A stretch of DNA of 17,310 nucleotides from UBA7328 sp002471345 (GCA_964011275.1 CAXGOB010000092.1:1-17310), one strand, 5' to 3'; positions 6,520 to 13,472 are shown, counted from the stretch's first letter. Translations and numbers: made by a program. The notes: generated by a model from the sequence alone, not told the origin.

Positions 6520-7608
6520 CTATGAAAACTTCGAAACTCCTTGGTTTATTATGCTTTTAGCTACAATATTTGCTGGGTTTTTGTCGCCTAGATGTCTCCT
6601 GATCTCTTCGTACTTTTCTTTTATTCTATCTAGACGAGTCAGGGTCTCAATTTCACTGATAGATAAAATCAGATTATCTATTGTAAGATCATTTTGGATT
6701 CTCTCGTCAATAAAAGATTCATCAAGCAAGATATTAGGGAGGGAAATGAACCTGCTCTTAATAAACCTTTTTCCAATATAATAATTAAGAATAGATGTTT
6801 TATACATCACCACTTGAGGACATCCAATAATGGAAGCTTCTAGTGTAGCCGTGCCAGAAGTAATTAGTGCAATTTGTGTTGAAGCCAAAAGGTCATGCGA
6901 AGGAGCCTCGCTGATCGAGGCAGATATTTTTTCTCCAAGAATATTATTATAAATACTTTTTGGAATATGAGGGACTTTAGATATAATCCATGTGTAGGCA
7001 GGGAGTGCTTCTATCAGACCTCTAATAACAGGCAATATAGATTTCAATTCCTGTACCCTACTTCCAGGAAGCACCGCTATAGTATTTCTCTTAACCGTTT
7101 TACTCCTTATTGTGATTTTACTCAAAGAGTTCCCAACATAGGTGGCATTGACTCCATTTAATCTAAAATACTTTTCTTCAAAAGGAAAAATACAATATAA
7201 ATGGTCTACGCTTCTAGCGATGATCTTGTTTCTACTTGCCCGCCATGCCCATGTTTTTGGTGCTATGTAGAAGTATACTTTAATGTTTTGTTCTTTGGCC
7301 CATTGGGCAATTCTTAGATTGAATCCGGAATAATCCACAAGTAAGAGCGCATCAGGTTTAAATTCTTTTATTTGAGATTTGCACTTCCTATATAGGAAAT
7401 AGAAAAAGGGCATTTTTTTAATAACATCTGTAATTCCCATTACAGCGAGTTCCTTAATATGAACTTTGATTTCCATTCCAGCCTCGTCCAACTTATCTCC
7501 TCCCCATCCTTTTATGACAATATTATGATGCTTTCTTTTTAACTCTCTTACCACATCACTTGCATGCAAATCTCCTGAAGACTCACCTGTAATTACAAAA
7601 AGCTTCAT
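6520..7608 (-). CDS. lpxB: Lipid-A-disaccharide synthase
   Basis: 362 aa, GT19 family. It joins UDP-2,3-diacylglucosamine and lipid X (2,3-diacylglucosamine 1-phosphate) to form the lipid A disaccharide at the inner face of the cytoplasmic membrane. Diagnostic blocks run in order: KLFVITGESSGDLHASDVV, GWGGDKL, ELAVMGITDVIKK, DALLLVDYSGFNLRIAQWAK, FYIAPKTWAWRASR, YCIFPFEEKYF with VGNSL, AVLPGSRVQELKSILP, and ITSGTATLEASIIGCPQVVMY. Length and start are normal. Its presence shows a Gram-negative envelope with lipid A. It lies 9 bp after the 105-aa membrane protein and 24 bp before the metalloprotease, in a tight cluster headed by surE. Confidence 0.96.
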   Translation of the reverse strand: MKLFVITGESSGDLHASDVVRELKRKHHNIVIKGWGGDKLDEAGMEIKVHIKELAVMGITDVIKKMPFFYFLYRKCKSQIKEFKPDALLLVDYSGFNLRIAQWAKEQNIKVYFYIAPKTWAWRASRNKIIARSVDHLYCIFPFEEKYFRLNGVNATYVGNSLSKITIRSKTVKRNTIAVLPGSRVQELKSILPVIRGLIEALPAYTWIISKVPHIPKSIYNNILGEKISASISEAPSHDLLASTQIALITSGTATLEASIIGCPQVVMYKTSILNYYIGKRFIKSRFISLPNILLDESFIDERIQNDLTIDNLILSISEIETLTRLDRIKEKYEEIRRHLGDKNPANIVAKSIINQGVSKFS

Positions 7609-7617
7609 AAAGTATAT

Positions 7618-7935
7618 CTAAAAATCAGCGAATACCTCATCATAAAACATTCCTAACCATAATAATGCAGCAATAAAAGTGACAATCAATATTCCTCGAA
7701 GTGTGTCCTGTGTAAACCTTTTATTAAATAGCTTGATTAGAATCATATTTCCACATAAGGTAATCAAGGTAGTAGTCCTCAACCGTCTTCCTTTCATTGG
7801 GTCAGCAACTGCATCAATGAGCCCCATATCTGTACCAAATTCAAAAAGCATCAAAACAACTCCAAATACCATTATTGGAAATACAAGAGCCAGAATCATC
7901 CCTAACCAAATGTTATTCTTTTGAAGCAGATTCAT
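7618..7935 (-). CDS. Small three-helix membrane protein of unknown function between surE and lpxB
   Basis: 105 aa with three predicted membrane spans: IWLGMILALVFPIMVFGVVL (about 9-28), a moderately hydrophobic TTTLITLCGNMILIKLF (about 54-70), and GILIVTFIAALLWLGMFYD (about 81-99). The loop between helix 1 and 2 carries KGRRLR, and RFTQDTLR precedes the last helix. I do not recognise a named family. It lies 4 bp after surE and 9 bp before lpxB, so it is almost certainly translated from their transcript, and an envelope role is a reasonable guess from position only. Codon use and spacing support a real gene. Confidence 0.8.
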   Translation of the reverse strand: MNLLQKNNIWLGMILALVFPIMVFGVVLMLFEFGTDMGLIDAVADPMKGRRLRTTTLITLCGNMILIKLFNKRFTQDTLRGILIVTFIAALLWLGMFYDEVFADF

Positions 7936-7939
7936 TTTC

Positions 7940-8722
7940 TTAAGAGTTATTTATTTGGTTCTCAAGGCTCTGTAGTGGGGTTATAGACTCATACTGAGTG
8001 AGATCATGATGAGAAGGCACTACTGATATGTATCCATTATTTAGCGCCCACAAATCCGTGTCTTTTGGTTGTTCAGTCATAATGAATTTTCCTGTGAGCC
8101 AATAATATTTTTCACCCCGAGGGTCCTCTGCTTCTTTGAACTCTTCTTTCCATGAGGCTTCACCTTGCTTGCATATTTTAATGCCTTTTATTTCAGAGGG
8201 TGGAAGTTTTGGGATATTAACATTAAGCAAATTGCCTACTCCCAAATCATTTTTAAGCGCATGACTAATCAACTTATCTGCATAATGTTTAGAAGCTGAA
8301 AAATCTGCTTCAAATGAAAGATCAAGTAGAGAAAAGCCTATAGATTTAATTCCCTCCAGGCTCGCTTCCATAGCTGCTGACATTGTACCTGAGTAAATGA
8401 TATTGATTGAAGCATTGGAGCCATGATTGATACCTGAAACACACAGATCCACATCTCGATCTTTGAGCACCACATGCTTAGCCAATTTCACACAATCTAC
8501 AGGAGTCCCTGAACATTCATATGCCAGCACATCATCAAAGGCATCCACTTTATGTAACCTTAGTGGAGTAGTAAGAGAGATAGCATGACCTTGGCCACTT
8601 TGTGGAGAATTCGGAGCTACAACTACCACTTCTCCGTGACGTTTTGCCACTTCGACAAGGGCTTTAATACCAGGTGCAAACATGCCATCATCATTAGTAA
8701 CAAGTATAAGAGGTTTCTTCAT
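7940..8722 (-). CDS. surE: SurE survival protein, 5'/3'-nucleotidase
   Basis: 260 aa. SurE is a metal-dependent phosphatase that dephosphorylates nucleoside monophosphates. Conserved blocks: PLILVTNDDGMFAPGIKAL with the metal-binding Asp pair, VVVAPNSPQSGQGHAISL with the metal-binding Ser, YECSGTPVDCVKLA, DLCVSGINHGSNASINIIYS with the metal-binding Asn, and GTMSAAMEASLEGIKSIGFS. The ATG at 8722 was chosen because MKKPLILVTNDDG is the standard N-terminus; an in-frame ATG at 8785 would run 43 bp into the longer hemH frame and add an unrelated 21 residues. It heads the cluster with the 105-aa membrane protein, lpxB and the metalloprotease, and is divergent from hemH. Confidence 0.95.
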   Translation of the reverse strand: MKKPLILVTNDDGMFAPGIKALVEVAKRHGEVVVVAPNSPQSGQGHAISLTTPLRLHKVDAFDDVLAYECSGTPVDCVKLAKHVVLKDRDVDLCVSGINHGSNASINIIYSGTMSAAMEASLEGIKSIGFSLLDLSFEADFSASKHYADKLISHALKNDLGVGNLLNVNIPKLPPSEIKGIKICKQGEASWKEEFKEAEDPRGEKYYWLTGKFIMTEQPKDTDLWALNNGYISVVPSHHDLTQYESITPLQSLENQINNS

Positions 8723-8738
8723 TGCGTAAATGTAATTA

Positions 8739-8762
8739 AACAATGGGTTTAAAACCATTGTT
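8739..8762. promoter_or_regulatory. Palindrome between surE and hemH, possible shared operator
   Basis: AACAATGG (8739-8746) and CCATTGTT (8755-8762) are perfect 8-bp arms around GTTTAAAA. It lies 16 bp from the surE start and 37 bp from the hemH start, in the 77-bp divergent gap, a normal position for an operator of a dimeric regulator. No regulator gene is adjacent. Confidence 0.45.
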
Positions 8763-8799
8763 AGAATCTCAGTATCTATGCACAATTTTTCAAATCAGT

Positions 8800-9807
8800 A
8801 TGATGGCAAAGAAGGGTATCTTATTAGTTAATTTAGGGACTCCTGATAGTCCCACATGGAATGGCCTGAGAACTTATCTCAATCAATTTTTAACAGACAG
8901 AAGAGTTATTGATCTGCCATGGCTATTTCGGAATCTGCTTTTCAGAGGAATAGTCGTACCTATTCGATCTGGTAGAGTATCTAAATTGTATCAAAGGCTA
9001 TGGCTAAAAGAAGGCTCACCCCTTAAAGTCTATGGGCAGAATGTTGCCGAAGGTGTTCAAAACAGACTAGGCTCTGCATATCATGTTGAATTAGCTATGA
9101 GATACCAGAATCCTTCTATATCAGCTGCTTTAGATAAAATGAAAGACAATGCGGTATCTGAGATTACTGTATTTCCACTTTTTCCCCAATATGCTTCAGC
9201 TACTACAGGTTCGATATTCGAAGAAGTAATGCGTATCATGAAAAAGAAAGAATTGATTCCTTCTATTCGATTTATCAATTCTTATTATGATCACCCTAAA
9301 ATGATTTCACTTTATGCAGAAAAAGCGCAAAAGCATAATCTGAATTCTTACGACCATTTTATCTTTTCATTTCATGGCGTACCAAAACGGTACTTAAAAA
9401 AAGAGAACAATTACTGTAAATGTGACACTCATTGTTGCAAAAACATTGTAGATCAAAACCAGTTTTGTTATTCTGCACAATGCAACGCAACAGCATTTGC
9501 AATAGCAGAAGAATTAGGAATTCCTGAAGAAAAATATACATTAAGTTTTCAAAGTCGCTTTGGCCCTGAAGAGTGGATACAACCCTATACTGATCAAGTC
9601 ATGTTTGAACAATTAGAAAAAGGAAATAAGAATATACTGGTGTTCTCACCTGCATTTGTTGCGGACTGCTTAGAGACTACAATTGAAATAGGCTATGAAT
9701 ACAAAGAAGAATTTATGGAAAAAGGTGGAAACCAATTAGATCTAGTTGAAAGTCTTAATGATGACCCAAAATGGATAGAAGCAATTGTAGATATTGTGAC
9801 AACATAG
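8800..9807 (+). CDS. hemH: Ferrochelatase with a cysteine-rich segment
   Basis: 335 aa from ATG 8800 (or 8803). It inserts Fe2+ into protoporphyrin IX, or coproporphyrin III in other lineages, to complete heme. GILLVNLGTPDSP is the standard N-terminus, so the upstream ATG at 8743 is rejected. FPLFPQYASATTGS is the conserved porphyrin-pocket block, His192 in FSFHGVP is the metal-site His, and ADCLETTIEIG carries the second catalytic acidic residue. Cysteines at 206, 208, 212, 213, 223 and 228 (YCKCDTHCCK and FCYSAQC) lie after the catalytic His; some bacterial ferrochelatases carry a [2Fe-2S] cluster on internal cysteines, so these are candidate ligands. Heme made here could serve the cytochrome c domain of the 13686 lipoprotein. 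It is a single gene followed by a weak terminator. Confidence 0.96.
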   Translation: MMAKKGILLVNLGTPDSPTWNGLRTYLNQFLTDRRVIDLPWLFRNLLFRGIVVPIRSGRVSKLYQRLWLKEGSPLKVYGQNVAEGVQNRLGSAYHVELAMRYQNPSISAALDKMKDNAVSEITVFPLFPQYASATTGSIFEEVMRIMKKKELIPSIRFINSYYDHPKMISLYAEKAQKHNLNSYDHFIFSFHGVPKRYLKKENNYCKCDTHCCKNIVDQNQFCYSAQCNATAFAIAEELGIPEEKYTLSFQSRFGPEEWIQPYTDQVMFEQLEKGNKNILVFSPAFVADCLETTIEIGYEYKEEFMEKGGNQLDLVESLNDDPKWIEAIVDIVTT

Positions 9808-9840
9808 ATTGAAGGTTTTGTATATGCACAAAATAGGTTA

Positions 9841-9865
9841 AAGAGTGGTTCTCTTCATTTTTTTT
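9841..9865 (+). terminator. Probable hemH terminator
   Basis: AAGAG (9841-9845) pairs with CTCTT (9851-9855) around TGGTT, followed by CA and eight T. The 5-bp stem is weak but the T-tract is good, and it lies 33 bp after the hemH stop. Confidence 0.5.
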
Positions 9866-10114
9866 AGTGCTCAAACTAAATTGATGTCATTTTTCAAACC
9901 TCTTTTAGTCTCTTCATCCTTTCTGAGTATTATTTCTGAATCAAATCTGTGTTTTATTCATCCCATTTCGTGATCACTCCATAGATTAAAAAAGACCCTT
10001 AATCGATGTTTTGCTTGTAAAATCGAGTAAATCCTAGCATTAGTCTTACAAAGTGGAACGGTAGTGACTTTACCCCCATATTTGAGTCATTGATCACTTA
10101 AAAACAACGAAATC
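9866..10114. other. Intergenic stretch before the 30-aa peptide gene
   Basis: AT-rich and without a convincing ORF on either strand. It contains GATTAA (9984-9989) and TTAATC (9999-10004) as a small inverted repeat, and CATATTTG at 10077-10084, one mismatch from the TAnnTTTG -7 element and 30 nt before the 30-aa reading frame. No good -33 element is visible. Confidence 0.4.
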
Positions 10115-10207
10115 ATGAACAAAACAAGACACTTTATTAAAACCGGATTATTAGTAATAGTATTAGCATGTATGGCAGGAGTACTCTTTGCTAATGTCAT
10201 AATATAG
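10115..10207 (+). CDS. 30-aa hydrophobic membrane peptide
   Basis: ATG 10115 to TAG 10205-10207 encodes MNKTRHFIKTGLLVIVLACM followed by AGVLFANVII. A basic N-terminus (Lys, Arg, His, Lys in the first nine residues) precedes one hydrophobic span, as expected of a single-pass small membrane protein with its N-terminus in the cytoplasm, or of a short signal-anchor. Support for reality: an independent unit in otherwise empty DNA, its own terminator 38 bp downstream, and a near-consensus -7 box upstream. Against it: very short, no family recognised, and no clear ribosome-binding site, though that is common in this phylum. Toxin-like peptides of type I systems have a similar plan, but no antisense RNA was identified. 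Confidence 0.5.
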   Translation: MNKTRHFIKTGLLVIVLACMAGVLFANVII

Positions 10208-10244
10208 AATAGAACAATAGTTTTTTCATACTTTTTTTAAGGGC

Positions 10245-10273
10245 GGTGAGGTTGAGTAAGTCTCACCTTTTTT
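10245..10273 (+). terminator. Terminator after the 30-aa peptide gene
   Basis: GGTGAG (10245-10250) pairs with CTCACC (10262-10267); G-U, U-G and U-A pairs can extend the stem to nine pairs around a GAGTA loop, followed by TTTTTT. A second small hairpin, TTCTCA (10275-10280) with TGAGAA (10287-10292), follows at once. Confidence 0.75.
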
Positions 10274-10510
10274 ATTCTCATTTTTGTGAGAACTCTTTTC
10301 GATAAAGAATTGAGTTTCTGATAATCAATAGGTTATGTATTTCATGTAATTCTTTAAGAATAGAATTAAATGACACAATTGAAATTTTGAATTATAGAAA
10401 TTTTGTAAACGATAATATAATTCATTAGGATTCAGAAATTAAAGTACAATGTTTTGAAAAAAATTATTACTTTAAACATCTATTTTGTTAACTCTAACAT
10501 TATCAAAATT
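10274..10510. other. AT-rich region before the HTH-type gene
   Basis: No protein-coding signal. GAAATTTTG is repeated directly at 10381-10389 and 10397-10405, a 16-bp period, and the second copy overlaps the candidate -7 box of the following gene. A TTG codon at 10454 is in frame with the HTH-type protein but is a less likely start than ATG 10511. Confidence 0.4.
10379..10405 (+). promoter_or_regulatory. Candidate promoter of the HTH-type gene
   Basis: TTG at 10379-10381, then 16 nt, then AAATTTTG at 10398-10405, one mismatch from TAnnTTTG. It would give a leader of roughly 100 nt before ATG 10511. The overlapping GAAATTTTG repeats could be binding sites for the gene product. Confidence 0.35.
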
Positions 10511-10774
10511 ATGAATATAACATTTGAAGAACTGAGAAACATCAAGCATGCTCTACCTACAGGAAGTGTAAACAAAATCGCCCAAGACCTTGGCATAGAT
10601 CAACAGACTGTAAGAAATTATTTTGGAGCTCAAAAATTTGGATCAGGTATTAATATAGATCGACATCGACAACCCGGTCCTGAAGGTGGTATCGTATCTC
10701 TCATGGATTCAACTATCCTTGAAGCTGCAAAAAAAATATTAGCTGACTCCAAGTTGGAGTTAATAGAAAACTGA
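10511..10774 (+). CDS. Small HTH-type DNA-binding protein, Bacteroidota-specific type
   Basis: 87 aa. MNITFEELRNIKHALPTGSV followed by NKIAQDLGIDQQTVRNYFGA reads as a helix-turn-helix: IAQDLGIDQQTVRNYF has the alternation of a turn after DLGI and a recognition helix starting QQTV. The second half, PGPEGGIVSLMDSTILEAAK, is a conserved phrase I associate with small Bacteroidota proteins of unknown function. It may regulate itself or neighbouring genes; no target is shown. The in-frame TTG at 10454 would add 19 AT-coded residues and is rejected. It ends in TGA. The stretch after it holds competing hairpins and a terminator, so its mRNA carries a structured 3' end. Confidence 0.75.
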   Translation: MNITFEELRNIKHALPTGSVNKIAQDLGIDQQTVRNYFGAQKFGSGINIDRHRQPGPEGGIVSLMDSTILEAAKKILADSKLELIEN

Positions 10775-10791
10775 TTTCGTTATTTATTAGT

Positions 10792-10845
10792 ATGGTCCTG
10801 CAATTATCTATTTAGTGAGGACCATTGAAGCGGTCCTCATGACCG
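10792..10845 (+). promoter_or_regulatory. Set of mutually exclusive RNA hairpins (attenuator-like or sRNA)
   Basis: Four segments can pair in alternation. Segment 1 ATGGTCCT (10792-10799) pairs perfectly with segment 2 AGGACCAT (10818-10825). Segment 2 as TGAGGACC (10816-10823) pairs perfectly with segment 3 GGTCCTCA (10832-10839). Segment 3 as CGGTC (10831-10835) pairs with segment 4 GACCG (10841-10845). A terminator follows at 10856-10900. This 1:2, 2:3, 3:4 plan resembles attenuators and riboswitch expression platforms. It lies between the HTH-type gene and the methyltransferase. No known aptamer was recognised. Confidence 0.5.
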
Positions 10846-10855
10846 AAAGAAATTA

Positions 10856-10900
10856 TGCCCTTGATGGTAGAGATTCAAGCTATTGTCAGGGCATTTTTTT
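10856..10900 (+). terminator. Intrinsic terminator downstream of the hairpin cluster
   Basis: TGCCCT (10856-10861) pairs with AGGGCA (10888-10893), with GA/TC inside after a one-base bulge, followed by seven T. An internal alternative CTTGA (10860-10864) with TCAAG (10875-10879) could compete with it. It ends the HTH-type transcript or controls readthrough into the methyltransferase. Confidence 0.75.
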
Positions 10901-10979
10901 ATAATATAAAATAGACTTGTTAATCATTTCACCACATACCTGAAGCATTAAATTTTGCTTTATTAAAAGATCACCACCT

Positions 10980-11732
10980 ATTAAAACCATTATCGACAAC
11001 TTTTCTCAAAATTCAAGTCTCTATAAAAAATATAGACCGATTTATCCTGCTGGGCTTTATGAGACGATACTAAGTCATGTAAAGATGAATGGCAAATGTT
11101 GGGATTGCGGAACAGGAACTGGCCAAGTCGCATATGTATTAGCTCATCACTTTGATCATGTAGTTGCAACGGACATAAGTCAAAATCAATTAGAAAATGC
11201 TCTCCAAAAGGATAATATAAATTACACTAGGACTAGATCTGAGGCAACAGGATTTAAACCCAATACTTTTGATCTTATTACTGTTGGGCAGGCTATGCAT
11301 TGGTTCGATTTTGATGCATTTTATAGAGAAGTCAAAAGAATTGGGAAATCAGATGGGATAATTGCAATTTGGGGCTATGGACTTTTATCTGCCCAATATG
11401 AGGTCAACGAGTTAATAAGAAAGTTTTATTCCGAAAAAATTGGGCCATATTGGAATAAAGAAAGGAAGCATATTGACAATCAATACAGCTCCATCCCTTT
11501 TAATTTTGATTCTATAAAGGTTAATCAAGGCTTCAAAATTAGCACTTCTTGGAGTTTAGATAATTTAGAAGGATATCTAAATACTTGGTCAGCTGTAAAA
11601 AGATATGTAAAACAAAACAATGAGAATCCAATACCACAATTGATAAATCAAATAAAACCTTATTGGGCAAAAGAAGAGTCACATAGGATTGAGTTTCCAC
11701 TTTTTATAAAAATCGGAAGAATAGGTATCTAA
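10980..11732 (+). CDS. SAM-dependent class I methyltransferase with no standard start codon
   Basis: The SAM-binding motif I is WDCGTGTGQVAYVL, motif II ends VVATDISQNQLENA, and the motif around strand 4 is FDLITVGQAMHWFDFDAFY, typical of Methyltransf_11/25 enzymes. FPLFIKIGRIG is the usual last strand. The first ATG is at 11085, just before motif I, which would give 215 aa and cut off the helices that precede it. The same frame is open from 10944, and IIDNFSQNSSLYKKYRPIYP followed by AGLYETILSHV is the conserved family N-terminus. No ATG, GTG or TTG occurs in 10944-11084. ATT at 10980 (reading ATT-AAA-ACC, one base from an MKT start) or at 10989 are possible rare starts; otherwise the gene has lost its start. 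The coordinate is therefore uncertain. Substrate unknown. Convergent with the sulfatase (9-bp gap). Confidence 0.75.
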   Translation: MKTIIDNFSQNSSLYKKYRPIYPAGLYETILSHVKMNGKCWDCGTGTGQVAYVLAHHFDHVVATDISQNQLENALQKDNINYTRTRSEATGFKPNTFDLITVGQAMHWFDFDAFYREVKRIGKSDGIIAIWGYGLLSAQYEVNELIRKFYSEKIGPYWNKERKHIDNQYSSIPFNFDSIKVNQGFKISTSWSLDNLEGYLNTWSAVKRYVKQNNENPIPQLINQIKPYWAKEESHRIEFPLFIKIGRIGI

Positions 11733-11741
11733 GAATTTGCT

Positions 11742-13412
11742 CTACTTCTCTCCTACAACTTCGCTTGGTTTGAACCCCACCTTGTGCGCAATTGCTTTCA
11801 ATGTCACTCCTTGAGGGACTTCGATCGGTCCTGTATACACTTCCCAAATATTAGTCAAAGACTCTAATGGATCAGACAGCAATTGATATCCTAGAGAAGC
11901 TCCTTCAGTTTGATTTTCAACACTCACTCTTACTCCTTTTCTAGACACCTTCGGGTTTGCAGTAACAGGCTGAACACCTTTTGGCCAAAGCTTTTTGAAA
12001 TAGTCAGATTCTTGTTCAAAGTTGAGATCAGGAACATCATCCATCCACTTTTCTAAAGCAGCATTTAGTTCCTTCTTTTTTTCGGCGAAAGCCAGGTCAT
12101 CAGCTAAATTATAAATCTCATGAGGGTCATTTTTTGTGTCAAATAATTCCTCTCTTGGTTTTTGATCTCTAAACCATAATTTCTGTGTATCAGTCAGTTT
12201 TCCTTCATCTCTAAGCCTATAGAGCTCTTGCATGATAGGCATTTGGTCTCTATAATTGACGTGTAAAAACATAGATTTTTCAGGTTCAAAGTATCTAATA
12301 TATTTATATCGATTATCTCTTACAGCTCTATTCTTGTCATACGTTTCGTCAAATCGGTCCGCAGCAGAAAACACATATTGAGCAGGCTCTTCATTTTTAT
12401 GCTCGCCCAAAAACGCTTTGCCATCCATATAATCAAAAGGTTGCACTCCAACTAGTGACAAGATGGTTGGAGCCAAATCAATAAAGCTAGTCATCTCATT
12501 GCTTCGAGTAGATGCCAGCTTGCCATCAGGAAACCGAACAATAAGTGGCACTTTAATTCCAGAATCATAAAGCAACCTCTTTTGTCTTGGCAATGGCCCT
12601 CCATGATCTGTATACCAAAAGATAATTGTTTCATCCAATATGCCTTCATCCTCTAATTCTTTGATGAGTTCCCCTACCCTAGCATCCATCATTTTTATAT
12701 TAGAATACATTCTTCTAATGTCATTTCTTCCTATTTCGGTATCAGGCAAGTAAGGAGGAACAGGAACGTCTAAATTTTCATCAACCCAAAGACTATCTTT
12801 TGCTCTTGCCCAAATTTGAGATTCATGAGTTACGCCAATATTAAATATAGAGAAGAAAGGTTGACCTTCTTTACGATTTTTCCAATGTGCTTTATTACTT
12901 GATTCGTCCCAAGCCATTAAGGATTTTTTGAACTGATAGTCCTCTTTGCTATTATTTGTGCAGTAATAACCATTTTCTCGAAGTATTTCGCTCATCATCT
13001 TTACTCCATTCGGCAAAATGACCTCATATGGCTGAAGTCCAGGTGGAAGAGCTCTTTCAGCATAGTTATCAATCATTTGTTGTGATACATTGCTTACATA
13101 CCAAGGGCCAGTCCGCATATGATTACTTCCCAGATGAGTAGGATACATTCCAGTAGCAATTGCTGATCTTGCAGGGGCACAAACTGCAGCTGGGGAAAAA
13201 AATTGATCATAACATATTCCCTCTTCTGCTAATCTGGAAAGATGCGGCGTGACAATCGTACTATCTCCAAACGAAGGAATATACTCACTTAGGTCTTCGG
13301 CTACAATCCAAACAATATTTGGTTGCTTAAAATCTGCTTCACTCATTGTGTCCGCATAATTACAAGAAATTTGGAGTGAAATTATAATTGAAAAGAAACA
13401 GCTGATTTTCAT
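11742..13412 (-). CDS. Secreted type I (formylglycine) sulfatase with C-terminal chitobiase-type domain
   Basis: 556 aa. A hydrophobic N-terminus of about 20 residues directs export. PNIVWIVAEDLSEYIPSFGD is the first metal-binding block of the alkaline phosphatase/sulfatase fold. Cys78-Ala-Pro80-Ala-Arg82 in AAVCAPARSAIATG is the CxPxR signature whose Cys becomes formylglycine. WYTDHGG contains the second Asp-His metal pair. After the catalytic domain (to about residue 470), PVTANPKVSRKGVRVSVENQ through TLKAIAHKVGFKPSEVV looks like a CHB_HEX_C-type beta domain of about 70 residues. Maturation needs a sulfatase-modifying enzyme (FGE or anSME) encoded elsewhere. Likely substrates are sulfated glycans; the specific linkage cannot be told. 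LQISC at 13-17 is a poor lipobox, so lipoprotein status is unsupported. Divergent from the ThuA/dehydrogenase lipoprotein, suggesting joint control. Confidence 0.93.
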   Translation of the reverse strand: MKISCFFSIIISLQISCNYADTMSEADFKQPNIVWIVAEDLSEYIPSFGDSTIVTPHLSRLAEEGICYDQFFSPAAVCAPARSAIATGMYPTHLGSNHMRTGPWYVSNVSQQMIDNYAERALPPGLQPYEVILPNGVKMMSEILRENGYYCTNNSKEDYQFKKSLMAWDESSNKAHWKNRKEGQPFFSIFNIGVTHESQIWARAKDSLWVDENLDVPVPPYLPDTEIGRNDIRRMYSNIKMMDARVGELIKELEDEGILDETIIFWYTDHGGPLPRQKRLLYDSGIKVPLIVRFPDGKLASTRSNEMTSFIDLAPTILSLVGVQPFDYMDGKAFLGEHKNEEPAQYVFSAADRFDETYDKNRAVRDNRYKYIRYFEPEKSMFLHVNYRDQMPIMQELYRLRDEGKLTDTQKLWFRDQKPREELFDTKNDPHEIYNLADDLAFAEKKKELNAALEKWMDDVPDLNFEQESDYFKKLWPKGVQPVTANPKVSRKGVRVSVENQTEGASLGYQLLSDPLESLTNIWEVYTGPIEVPQGVTLKAIAHKVGFKPSEVVGEK

Positions 13413-13472
13413 TTTAAACTAGTCTAGAAATGTAAAATAACGACAGAGCAGAGATCCAATAATAGATAGTTA

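Noticed and set aside
6506..6781. Plus-strand 91-aa hydrophobic reading frame
   Set aside because: It is the reverse of the lpxB 3' end; hydrophobicity arises from the complement of charged codons.
8743..8799. Longer N-terminus for ferrochelatase
   Set aside because: The family N-terminus starts at MAKKGILLVNLG; the extra 19 residues run through the palindrome and into the longer surE frame.
9970..9977. GTGATCAC palindrome as an operator
   Set aside because: Eight-base palindromes are common by chance and no promoter or gene start is next to it.
13396..13412. Sulfatase as a lipoprotein
   Set aside because: The LQISC sequence has Gln at the -3 position, which does not fit a lipobox well; ordinary signal peptide cleavage is equally likely.
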